A stretch of 64,000 nt of DNA from Thermobifida fusca NBRC 14071 = JCM 3263 (GTDB lineage Bacteria; Actinomycetota; Actinomycetes; Streptosporangiales; Streptosporangiaceae): contig NZ_BCWB01000014.1 in assembly GCF_001592045.1 (NCBI RefSeq), forward strand, positions 18,919-82,918, in the 5' to 3' direction. Below are positions 9,570 to 17,207 of this stretch, piece by piece. Both the position numbers and the translations under genes were made by a program. The notes beneath the pieces are model-generated. The model was not told the origin of the DNA. It searched no databases and worked only from the letters and a program-made list of their open reading frames with translations. Within the stretch, counting starts at the first letter, position 1, and every line of letters starts with the position of its first letter.

Positions 9570-11603
9570 ATGTCTGACCAGACCGATCCCGCTGAGGAAG
9601 CCCTCTTCGAAGCGCCGCGCGCCTCCAAGCCCTCGCGTCCCCGCAGCCGCCGCCCAGCCCCCACCCGGTCCGTGGCGCGCGTCGTCGTGGACACCCCGCT
9701 GCCCCACCTGGACCACCCCTTCGACTACCGGGTCCCCGAATCCTTGGACCAGGACGCCGTGCCCGGCTGCCGGGTCCGGGTCCGCTTCAACGGGCAGCTG
9801 CTCGACGGCTTCCTGCTCGAGCGGGCAGACACCTCCGACTTCCCCGGCCGGCTGGCCTACCTCCACCAGGTGGTCTCCCCCGAACCGGTCCTCACCCCGG
9901 AGATCGCCGCACTGGCCCGGATCGTCGCCGACCACTACGCGGGCACGCTCAGCGACGTGCTCCGGCTGGCCATCCCGCCCCGGCACGCCCGCGTCGAGAA
10001 AGAAACCCCGCACACCCCGCCCCCACCACCCCCGCTCCCCGAACCCGACCCCGACCCCGGGCCTTGGGCCGACTATCCGACCGGCCCGGCGTTCCTCACC
10101 GCACTCCGCGACCAGCGAGCCCCGCGCGCCGTGTGGACCGCACTGCCCGGGCCCCAGTGGCGCGACGCGATCGCGGCGGCCGCCCACACCGCGGCCGTCG
10201 CGGGACGCGGAGTCCTCATCGTCGTGCCCACCGGGCGCGACGTGGCGAGCCTCGACGCAGCGCTGACCGCGCGGCTCGGCCCCGGCCACCACGTCGCGCT
10301 CACCGCCGAGCTCGGTCCCGCCGAACGCTACCGGCGCTGGCTGTCGGTCCTGCGCGGCCACGTGCGGGTCGTGGTCGGCACCCGCGCCGCCATGTTCGCC
10401 CCCGTCCGCGACCTGGGCCTGGTGGTGCTGTGGGACGACGGCGACGACGTGCACAGCGACCCGCACGCCCCCTATCCGCACGCCCGCACCGTGCTCTCGC
10501 TGCGCGCCCACTACAGCCGCTCCGCGGTCCTCATCGGCTCCCACACACGGACCGCGGAAAGCGCCCTCCTCGTCGAATCGGGGTGGGCGCACCCGATCGT
10601 CGCCGACCGGGCCCTCGTCCGGCGCCGCGCCCCCCTGGTGCGAGCCGCGGGCGACGACGCGGAACTCGCCCGCGACGAGGCGGCCCGCACGGCCCGGCTG
10701 CCGAGCCTCGCGCTGCGGGTAGCCCGACAGGCCGCACGCCACGGCCCCGTCCTGTTCCAGGTGCCGCGGCGCGGCTACCTCAACGCGCTGGCCTGCGCCC
10801 GCTGCCGCACTCCGGCCCGCTGCGCCGCCTGCCGGGGGCCGCTCGCCCTGCGCAGCGCCCACGCCATCCCCTACTGCCGCTGGTGCGGGCACATCGCCGG
10901 AGACTGGCGCTGCCCGTCCTGCGAATTCCCCCGGCTGCGCGCCACCGTGGTGGGGGCGCGCCGCACCGCCGAAGAACTGGGGCGGGCCTTCCCTGCCCTG
11001 CCGGTGCGCACGTCGGGCCGCGACGAAGTGCTCACCGAAGTCCCCGCCACCCCGGCACTGGTCGTGGCGACACCGGGAGCCGAGCCGACAGTGCCTGGAG
11101 GGTATGCGGCGGCGGTGCTGCTCGACGGCTGGGCCCTGCTGGGACGGGCCGACCTGCGCGCCGCCGAGGAGGCGCTGCGCCGCTGGTGCAACGCTGCCGC
11201 GCTAGTGCGCCCCGCAGCCGAGGGAGGCCAGGTCGTCGTGCTGGCGGATGCGGCGCTCCCCGCCGTGCAGGCGCTCATCCGGTGGAGCCCGGCGGCTTTC
11301 GCGGAACGGGAGCTCGCGGAACGGCGGGAGCTCGGCTTCCCGCCCGCGGTCACCATGGCGTCGGTCACGGGGGACCCGGAGCGGGTGCGGGAGTTCCTCG
11401 CGCAGCTCGACCTGCCCGAAGCAGCGGAACTGCTCGGCCCGGTCCCCGTCGGCACCGACGGAACCGAACGCGCCCTGCTGCGCATCCGGCGGGCCGCGGC
11501 CCGGGAACTGTCCGCGGCCCTCAAAGCGGCGAGCGCGGCCCGCAGCGCCCGCCGGGAAGAAAAATCGGTGCACGTGCGAGTGGACCCGCTCGACGTGCTG
11601 TAG
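9570..11603 (+). CDS. priA: PriA-like primosomal protein lacking helicase motifs
   Basis: A 677-residue homologue of replication-restart protein PriA. The N-terminal DNA-binding domain (about 33-135) and the eight-cysteine zinc region (about 409-455, e.g. CARC, CAAC, CRWCG, CPSC) are intact. The ATPase core is not: where PriA has a GxTGSGKT P-loop there is TALPGPQWRD (about 190), and the DEEH box is replaced by LWDDGDD (about 285). Actinobacterial PriA proteins are known to have lost helicase function, so this is probably a structural restart factor. A proline tract (residues 149-165) breaks the first linker. The RlaP-type gene follows 68 bp downstream. Confidence 0.88.
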   Translation: MSDQTDPAEEALFEAPRASKPSRPRSRRPAPTRSVARVVVDTPLPHLDHPFDYRVPESLDQDAVPGCRVRVRFNGQLLDGFLLERADTSDFPGRLAYLHQVVSPEPVLTPEIAALARIVADHYAGTLSDVLRLAIPPRHARVEKETPHTPPPPPPLPEPDPDPGPWADYPTGPAFLTALRDQRAPRAVWTALPGPQWRDAIAAAAHTAAVAGRGVLIVVPTGRDVASLDAALTARLGPGHHVALTAELGPAERYRRWLSVLRGHVRVVVGTRAAMFAPVRDLGLVVLWDDGDDVHSDPHAPYPHARTVLSLRAHYSRSAVLIGSHTRTAESALLVESGWAHPIVADRALVRRRAPLVRAAGDDAELARDEAARTARLPSLALRVARQAARHGPVLFQVPRRGYLNALACARCRTPARCAACRGPLALRSAHAIPYCRWCGHIAGDWRCPSCEFPRLRATVVGARRTAEELGRAFPALPVRTSGRDEVLTEVPATPALVVATPGAEPTVPGGYAAAVLLDGWALLGRADLRAAEEALRRWCNAAALVRPAAEGGQVVVLADAALPAVQALIRWSPAAFAERELAERRELGFPPAVTMASVTGDPERVREFLAQLDLPEAAELLGPVPVGTDGTERALLRIRRAAARELSAALKAASAARSARREEKSVHVRVDPLDVL

Positions 11604-11671
11604 CCTGCTTCGCTCGCTGTCTCCTGCCCAGCCCGGCCACAGCGGCCGAGCCCGCCCCCCGGGGAGGTCCC

Positions 11672-12466
11672 GTGAAGCATTCCACACCGGAGTTCGCCGC
11701 TATCGCCGAACGCGGCACCGTGCTGCGGTGCCAGGTCGGCTCCGAAGTCCACGGCATTGCCGTGCCCGGGCACGGCGACCGCGACGAGATCGGCATGTGC
11801 ATCGAGCCGCCCGAATACGTCATCGGGCTGCGCTCGTTCGAACAGTACCTCTACCGCACCCAGCCCGAGGGGTCCCGCTCCGGTCCGGGCGACCTCGACG
11901 TGACCGTGTACTCCCTGCGGAAATGGACCCGGCTCGCGTTGGCAGGCAACCCCACGGTGCTGATCCCGCTGTTCGTGCCCGACACGGCGATCGTCCGCAT
12001 CACCGACGTGGGACGGGAGCTGCGGGCCCATGCGGACCGGTTCGTGTCCCGGACTGCCGGCCGCCGGTTCCTGGGCTATCTGCGCGACCAGCGGGACCGC
12101 CTGCTGGGCCGCCGCGGCGGACGGCACACCAACCGTCCCGAGCTCGTCGACAGGTACGGTTTCGACGTGAAATTCGCCGCCCACCTGGTCCGGTTGGGCA
12201 TCCAAGGGGTGGAGCTGCTGGAGACCGGACGTCTCACCCTGCCGATGCGGGAACCGTGGCGGACCTGGCTGCGGGACCTGCGCCAAGGACGGCACAGCCG
12301 CGACGAGGTGCTGGACGTGGCCGCCGACTACGAGCAGCGGCTGGTCGACCTCATCGCCCGTTCCGACCTGCCCGATCAGGCCGACCATGCGTGGGCGGAC
12401 GCCTGGCTGGTCCGGGTCTACCGGGAGACGTGGCGCTCCTGGGAACAGCAGGGCGCCTCCAGGTGA
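11672..12466 (+). CDS. RlaP-type predicted nucleotidyltransferase
   Basis: A 264-residue member of the DNA-polymerase-beta-like nucleotidyltransferases of the RlaP type (PF10127). The active-site pattern is visible: GSEVHG at about residues 27-32, followed by GDRDEIG carrying the metal-binding acidic pair. The domain then has the family's helical region with RFLGYLRDQRDRL and YGFDVKFAAHLVRLG. The GTG start has GGGGAGG directly upstream (spacing 4). Family members were named for occurrence with RNA ligases, but no ligase is present here. It follows priA on the same strand and faces the DUF574 gene, stop codons 7 bp apart. Substrate unknown. Confidence 0.75.
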   Translation: MKHSTPEFAAIAERGTVLRCQVGSEVHGIAVPGHGDRDEIGMCIEPPEYVIGLRSFEQYLYRTQPEGSRSGPGDLDVTVYSLRKWTRLALAGNPTVLIPLFVPDTAIVRITDVGRELRAHADRFVSRTAGRRFLGYLRDQRDRLLGRRGGRHTNRPELVDRYGFDVKFAAHLVRLGIQGVELLETGRLTLPMREPWRTWLRDLRQGRHSRDEVLDVAADYEQRLVDLIARSDLPDQADHAWADAWLVRVYRETWRSWEQQGASR

Positions 12467-12473
12467 CCGCCGA

Positions 12474-13193
12474 TCAGCAGCGGCGGGCCAGCCCGGCCAG
12501 TATCCCGGTTCCTTCAGCGACGACTTCCTCATCCGGGTAGGGCCACCAGGCGAGGTCGGCCACCCCCGGTTCCACCAGGCAGAAAGGGTCGAAGAGCGCG
12601 GCGGCGAGCGCTCGGGCGTACGGGTCGGCGGGGTTGGCGGGGCGCTGGCGGAGCACCAGGTGGCTGCCGGGCGCCAGGACGCGGTGCAGCGCGGGGACCA
12701 GGTCGCGGACGTCCCCGCCAGGCAGCAGGTCGACGTCGATGAGCACTGCCACCGGCTCCCCCAGGTCGATACGGCCGCGCAGGCTGAGGTGCGCGGCCAC
12801 GTCGTCGGGGCGCACCTGCTCCAGCCAGAGCATGGCGGGCTGAAGCGCCGACGCCCGCGGATGCAGCGGCACCGCGGTTCCGATGCCGACCTGCACCACG
12901 CGGGCGTCGGGACACTGCTCCGTGACCAGGGCGTGGACCCCGGTAGTGTGCGGTACCCGGGACCCGAAATCCACGTACTGCCGGATGCCCACGTCGACGA
13001 TGAGGTAACTGAGACAGCGGGTGAGGAAGCGGCGCTCGGCTTCGGCCAGGCGGAGGTTCTGGGCGCGTTTCTGGGCGTCCGCCGGGGGGCGGCTGCCGGT
13101 GCGGTGGTCGTCGAGGGGGATCACCCGGGGGGCGTGCCCGCCCAGGGAGCGGGGTTCGTCGTCGAAGGGCAGTGCCTGCCGCTGTTCGATCAC
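12474..13193 (-). CDS. DUF574-family SAM methyltransferase homologue, degenerate
   Basis: A 239-residue protein aligning with the actinobacterial DUF574 (Methyltransf_19) family: AEAERRFLTRCLSYL, GIRQYVDFGS, PDARVVQV, PVAVLIDV and LAPGSHLVL occur in family order. Two features expected for SAM binding look damaged: the glycine loop is DFGSRVP rather than D-I-G-T-G-I-P, and the acidic residue after beta-2 (normally YVDNDP) is VGIG. It may therefore not methylate. The GTG start at 13193 has an excellent GGGGGAAGG 5 bases upstream. Role unknown. Confidence 0.7.
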   Translation of the reverse strand: MIEQRQALPFDDEPRSLGGHAPRVIPLDDHRTGSRPPADAQKRAQNLRLAEAERRFLTRCLSYLIVDVGIRQYVDFGSRVPHTTGVHALVTEQCPDARVVQVGIGTAVPLHPRASALQPAMLWLEQVRPDDVAAHLSLRGRIDLGEPVAVLIDVDLLPGGDVRDLVPALHRVLAPGSHLVLRQRPANPADPYARALAAALFDPFCLVEPGVADLAWWPYPDEEVVAEGTGILAGLARRC

Positions 13194-13417
13194 GATTACC
13201 TTCCCCCAACCGTCGGCCGGCGAGGACGCGGCCGACGAGCGGGTGGCTCAACTCCGCGCTCGCCCACCGTGACCTCGGTCACTGACCTCCTGATCGTAGC
13301 GTCTCCGCGGAGAATCCCCTATCGGGCAATTCTCACGGTGTTTCCCACTATGCTGCCTACCCGCTCTTCGGCCGCACCGCCCCCGCCTTATGGGCATTTC
13401 TCTAGGAACCCCGACCC
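13194..13417. other. Intergenic region between DUF574 and DUF3870 genes
   Basis: No gene seen. The part next to 13194 must hold the promoter of the minus-strand DUF574 gene; the right part leads into the plus-strand promoter at 13418. Confidence 0.55.
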
Positions 13418-13460
13418 TTGACAATGATCGGCGGCGCGCAGGCATACTGAAAAAGCCTGC
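13418..13460 (+). promoter_or_regulatory. Promoter of DUF3870 operon with dyad over -10
   Basis: TTGACA (13418-13423) is a perfect -35; a CATACT -10 (13443-13448) follows after 19 bp. GCAGGC (13438-13443) and GCCTGC (13455-13460) form an inverted repeat around the -10, a plausible repressor site. Confidence 0.5.
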
Positions 13461-13581
13461 CCTCTCGCCGAGGACGCCATCGAGAAGTCCCGCACTACTT
13501 CCCGCCGACGTCCTGCCAGGCGTGAGACTCCAGCGCGAGAGTCCCGTATGCCTTCCTGTGTCATGAAAGAGGGCTTTGCTC

Positions 13582-13950
13582 GTGCTTGAGCATGCACGCC
13601 GTCTCCTGGACAACCCTGACGTCGTCCTCATTTCCGGATACGCCCGGCTGCCGGACACCGTGGCAGGCCGACACCAGTACGAACGGCTCGGTGTCGTCTT
13701 GGCGGTAGAGCGGTCCACCGGCCGGATCGTGGCCGCAGACAGCACCCTGATCACCGAGCTGGCCCGGGAGTTCTTCCGCGTCCTCGTCGAAGGCCTGTCG
13801 ATCTACGACGACCTCGCGGAGATCGTGCACCGCGTGCAGACCCGCTACGCGGGACAGTCCGGTGCCGCCCTAGCCACTGCGCTGCGCCGCTGCCTGGAGT
13901 CCGGGCTGCACCTGCGCACCACGCAGCGTGCGGGGGAGGACCGGCCGTGA
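13582..13950 (+). CDS. DUF3870 domain protein
   Basis: A 122-residue protein made of a single DUF3870 domain: an N-terminal beta-rich half (VVLISGYARLPD, YERLGVVLAV, TGRIVAADSTLIT) and helical C-terminal half ending in RYAGQSGAALATALRRCLESG. I chose GTG 13582 because GAGGG lies 8 bases upstream; TTG 13576 is in frame but too close to that site. The stop codon overlaps the start of the CoA-transferase gene (GTGA at 13947-13950), so the two are translationally coupled. The family has no established function to my knowledge; coupling suggests a role with acyl-CoA metabolism. Confidence 0.8.
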   Translation: MLEHARRLLDNPDVVLISGYARLPDTVAGRHQYERLGVVLAVERSTGRIVAADSTLITELAREFFRVLVEGLSIYDDLAEIVHRVQTRYAGQSGAALATALRRCLESGLHLRTTQRAGEDRP

Positions 13951-15182
13951 CCGCACCGCCTGCCCCGTCCTCCGCCCCGCTTTCCGGGATGCTCGTCGCC
14001 GACCTGTCCCGGGTACTCGCCGGGCCCTACGCCACGATGCTGCTGGCCGACCTGGGCGCGGACGTGGTCAAAGTGGAGCATCCCGAGCGCGGGGACGACA
14101 CCCGCGCATGGGGCCCGCCGTGGGCGGGCGACCAGTCCGCCTACTATCTCGCGCTCAACCGGGGCAAGCGGAGCCTGGCCGTCGACCTCAAAGACCCGGA
14201 CGGGCTGGCCGCGGTGCGGACCCTGTGTGCGCGGGCCGACGTGGTCGTGCAGAACTTCCGGCCTGGCACGGCCGAACGGCTGGGCCTGGGGTATGCCGAC
14301 GTGGCCGCCGACAACCCCGGGGTGGTCTACTGCTCGATCAGCGGGTTCGGTCCCGGGCACCTCCGCCCCGACCGTCCCGGGTTCGACGTGGTCATCCAAG
14401 GTGAGAGCGGTCTGATGAGCACCACGGGCACGCCGGAGGGCGGGCCCACCAAGATCGGGATCCCGCTCGCGGATGTGCTCACCGGCCTCAACGCCACCAC
14501 CGCGGTCTGCGCGGCCCTGGTGCGGCGCGCCACTACGGGGCGCGGGGAGCACATCCACGTCTCGCTGCTCAACTCGGCGCTCTCCGCGCTCGTCCAAGTA
14601 GGCCAGTCTGCGCTGGTCACCGGGGCAGAACCGGAGCGGGTCGGGCACGCGCACCCGTCTATCGTCCCCTACCAGACGTTTCCCACTGCTGACGGCGACA
14701 TCATCATCGCCGCCGGCAACGACGCGCTCTACCGCGCCCTGTGCACGGTCGTGGAGCGCCCCGACCTCGCCGAGGATCCGCGGTTCCGCCGCAACGCGGA
14801 CCGGGTCGCGCACCGGGACATCCTCGTGGCGGAGCTCACCGCCGCTTTGGCGAAGCGCAGCGCCGAGGAGTGGACCGCGCTGTTGAGCGACGCCGGGGTG
14901 CCCGTGGGGAAGGTGCGCGGGGTGGCTGAAGCGCTCCGCACCGCCGACGCCTCCGGGGATGAGGCGACCATGACCGTCGACCACCCCGTGCTGGGCGCAG
15001 TGGAGCTGATCCGCCCCGGGTTCCGCTTCACCGGCGCAGCCCCGCAGCACGGTCCTGCCGTGCTGCCTCCCCCGCTGCTGGGGCAGCACTCGGTGGAAGT
15101 CCTCCGCGAGCTCGGCTTGTCGGAGGAGCGCATCACCGCCCTGGTGGAGCGCGGCACTGTCGTCCAGCACCCCGTCCACTGA
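13947..15182 (+). CDS. CaiB/BaiF family (type III) CoA-transferase
   Basis: A 411-residue type III CoA-transferase. Hallmarks are DLSRVLAGPYATMLLADLGA near the N-terminus, KVEHPERGDDTR, NFRPGTAERLG at 103-113, and RPGFDVVIQ at 143-151 with Asp147 as the expected catalytic aspartate that forms the acyl/CoA adduct. Substrate cannot be read from sequence, but the next gene is a glutaryl-CoA dehydrogenase homologue, and eukaryotic glutarate-CoA transferase (SUGCT) is of this family, so activation of glutarate with succinyl-CoA is a reasonable inference. Starts with GTG overlapping the DUF3870 stop. Confidence 0.9.
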   Translation: MTAPPAPSSAPLSGMLVADLSRVLAGPYATMLLADLGADVVKVEHPERGDDTRAWGPPWAGDQSAYYLALNRGKRSLAVDLKDPDGLAAVRTLCARADVVVQNFRPGTAERLGLGYADVAADNPGVVYCSISGFGPGHLRPDRPGFDVVIQGESGLMSTTGTPEGGPTKIGIPLADVLTGLNATTAVCAALVRRATTGRGEHIHVSLLNSALSALVQVGQSALVTGAEPERVGHAHPSIVPYQTFPTADGDIIIAAGNDALYRALCTVVERPDLAEDPRFRRNADRVAHRDILVAELTAALAKRSAEEWTALLSDAGVPVGKVRGVAEALRTADASGDEATMTVDHPVLGAVELIRPGFRFTGAAPQHGPAVLPPPLLGQHSVEVLRELGLSEERITALVERGTVVQHPVH

Positions 15183-15256
15183 CCGCGCCATTCCGGCCAG
15201 TCGGTACCGTGCTGTTCTGCTGTCGCTGTCCGAATGTGTGGAGGAGTTGAGTTCTC

Positions 15257-16447
15257 GTGTCCACCAGTCACGGCCCTGCCGCCCCTGACCCGCTGGATTT
15301 TCTGGCCGTGGACTCTTCGCTCAGCGCGGAGGAGCGTGCTGTGCGCGACACGGTGCGCGAGTTCGGCCGTCGCGAGCTGCTGCCGCACGTCGCTGAATGG
15401 TTTGCGGCCGGCACAATCCCCGACCCGCACGGCCTAGCCCGGAAGTTCGGGCAGCTCGGCCTGCTCGGCATGCACTTGGACGGGTACGGGTGCCCGGGGG
15501 CGGGCGCGGTCGCCTACGGGCTGGCCTGCCGGGAGCTGGAAGCGGTCGACTCGGGGCTGCGCAGCTTCGTCTCCGTGCAGGGGTCGCTCGCCATGACCGC
15601 CATCCACCGCTACGGCTCGGAAGAACAGAAGCAGCAGTGGCTGCCCCGCATGGCCGCGGGGGAGGCGATCGGCTGCTTCGGCCTGACGGAACCGGACTCG
15701 GGGAGCGACCCCGGGGCGATGCGGACCCGGGCCCGCCGGGTGGGTGCTGACTGGGTGCTCACCGGCACCAAGATGTGGATCACCAACGGGTCAGTCGCCG
15801 ACGTGGCCGTGGTGTGGGCGGGCACCGAAGAGGGGATCCGGGGGTTCCTCGTCCCCGCCGGCACCCCCGGGTTCACGGCCACGGTGATTGAACGCAAGCT
15901 CTCCCTGCGGGCGTCGATCACCGCCGCGCTCTCCTTGGACGAGGTCCGGCTCCCCGACTCCGCGCGGCTGCCGCTCGCAGCAGGGCTGCGCGCTCCCCTG
16001 TCGTGCCTGACCGAGGCCCGGTACGGCATCGTCTGGGGTGCGGCGGGCGCGGCCCGCGCCTGCTACGAGGCAGCACTGGAATACGCCACCTCCCGCGAAC
16101 AGTTCGGCCAGCCCATCGCCGCGTTCCAGCTCACCCAGCGCAAACTCGCGGAGATGGTGGTGGACGTCAACCAGGCGTCGCTGACCGCCCTGCATTTGGG
16201 GCGGCTCAAAGAAGCGGGGGCATGCCACCACTACCAGGTGAGTTTCGGCAAACTCGCCAACGTGGCCGCGGCCCAGCGGGTAGCCGCCAAGGCCCGATCC
16301 GTGCACGGCGCCAACGGCATCACCTTGGACTACCCGGTGCTGCGGCACCTGCTGAACCTGGAGACGGTCGCCACCTACGAGGGCACGGAGGAGATCCACA
16401 CGCTCAGCCTCGGCCAGGCGGTCACCGGAATCTCCGCGTTCCGGTAG
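15257..16447 (+). CDS. gcdH: Glutaryl-CoA dehydrogenase-like acyl-CoA dehydrogenase
   Basis: A 396-residue FAD-dependent acyl-CoA dehydrogenase. Segments line up closely with glutaryl-CoA dehydrogenase: RELEAVDSGLRSFVSVQ (the Arg expected to bind the gamma-carboxylate), GCFGLTEPDSGSDPG, KLSLRAS, REQFGQPIAAFQLTQ, GANGI and ETVATYEGTEEIH with the catalytic Glu. It would oxidise and decarboxylate glutaryl-CoA to crotonyl-CoA in lysine/tryptophan degradation. A GTG start has GGAGGAG about 10 bases upstream. Lies 74 bp after the CoA-transferase, likely one operon. A general short-chain dehydrogenase is the alternative. Confidence 0.82.
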   Translation: MSTSHGPAAPDPLDFLAVDSSLSAEERAVRDTVREFGRRELLPHVAEWFAAGTIPDPHGLARKFGQLGLLGMHLDGYGCPGAGAVAYGLACRELEAVDSGLRSFVSVQGSLAMTAIHRYGSEEQKQQWLPRMAAGEAIGCFGLTEPDSGSDPGAMRTRARRVGADWVLTGTKMWITNGSVADVAVVWAGTEEGIRGFLVPAGTPGFTATVIERKLSLRASITAALSLDEVRLPDSARLPLAAGLRAPLSCLTEARYGIVWGAAGAARACYEAALEYATSREQFGQPIAAFQLTQRKLAEMVVDVNQASLTALHLGRLKEAGACHHYQVSFGKLANVAAAQRVAAKARSVHGANGITLDYPVLRHLLNLETVATYEGTEEIHTLSLGQAVTGISAFR

Positions 16448-16523
16448 CGGATTGCCCGGGTATGCCGCAGAGGCGAAGCATTCCACCACCCCCCACAATA
16501 GGGGTGTGAGAGGAAGGGGTGCG

Positions 16524-16988
16524 ATGGAGCACGGGACGAAACGGTTCAGAATGACCCGGGTGCGGCGGGTCCTCAACGCCGTCATCGGCGGGGCGGTCGC
16601 CTACGGACTAGGCACTCGGGACCTGCATCTACTCACCACTCGAGGGGCGAAGACCGGGTTCCTCCGCACCGTTCCCGTCAGCGTGGTGGACAACACCGAC
16701 GGCCGTTTCCTGGTCGCTCCCTACGGGGAGGTGGGCTGGGTGCGCAACCTCCGCAAAGAGGGGTATGCGACGCTGCGCCGCGGTGGCTGGATTGAGCTGA
16801 TCAGCGTGGAAGAGGTCGGTCCGCAGCGGGCCGCCCCGGTCTTGCGGGACTACCTCAACCATCCTCGTGCTGCCGTCGTCGGCCCCTATTTCCGGGTCGG
16901 CCCGGACGCGTCCCTGGAAGAGTTCGAACGGGAGGCGGTGCACCACCCGGTCTTCGAGATCGTGCGCAGCACCGTGGTCCGGATCTGA
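16524..16988 (+). CDS. DDN-type (F420-dependent) oxidoreductase family protein
   Basis: A 154-residue member of the deazaflavin-dependent nitroreductase family (PF04075). The split beta-barrel signature reads TTRGAKTGFLRTVPVSVV, then GRFLVAPYGEVGWVRNLRKEG, matching the GRKSG...R...P...NL pattern that contacts F420 phosphate. Members use reduced F420 to reduce quinones and similar acceptors, but some bind other flavins. The start at ATG 16524 has AGGAAGGGG just upstream; the frame is open further upstream without support. It is 76 bp downstream of the dehydrogenase and may be the last gene of that operon. Confidence 0.8.
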   Translation: MEHGTKRFRMTRVRRVLNAVIGGAVAYGLGTRDLHLLTTRGAKTGFLRTVPVSVVDNTDGRFLVAPYGEVGWVRNLRKEGYATLRRGGWIELISVEEVGPQRAAPVLRDYLNHPRAAVVGPYFRVGPDASLEEFEREAVHHPVFEIVRSTVVRI

Positions 16989-17046
16989 CCTTCCCCGGGT
17001 CCGGGCAGGGGTCTGCTGCCCCGGGCAGCAGCAGTGCGGCGTGCCA

Positions 17047-17080
17047 CCGTGCCGCGCTTCCTTGCGGAGTGGCGGCACGG
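17047..17080 (+). terminator. Hairpin after the F420-type oxidoreductase gene
   Basis: CCGTGCCGC (17047-17055) and GCGGCACGG (17072-17080) form a perfect 9-bp stem with a 16-base loop, about 60 bp after the stop at 16988. No U-run. Probably ends the 13582-16988 operon. Confidence 0.4.
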
Positions 17081-17207
17081 TCCGGCACACACTCCGCCTC
17101 TGTCCTCCGAAAGTAGTACGCGGTTTCCTTCCTCTTCCTGATGTGCCGGGGACCGCGGCCCCGCGATCATCGCGGTGTCACTTGCATGCGAGAGGGGCCG
17201 CTGACAC

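Noticed and set aside
10064..11671. Long N-terminal extension of the RlaP-type gene through priA
   Set aside because: The 536 extra codons lie out of frame inside priA and are Arg/Pro/Ala-rich; GTG 11672 has a strong Shine-Dalgarno.
13248..13754. Minus-strand open frame across the DUF3870 promoter
   Set aside because: It covers intergenic DNA and the start of DUF3870 in antisense, and contains no recognisable domain.
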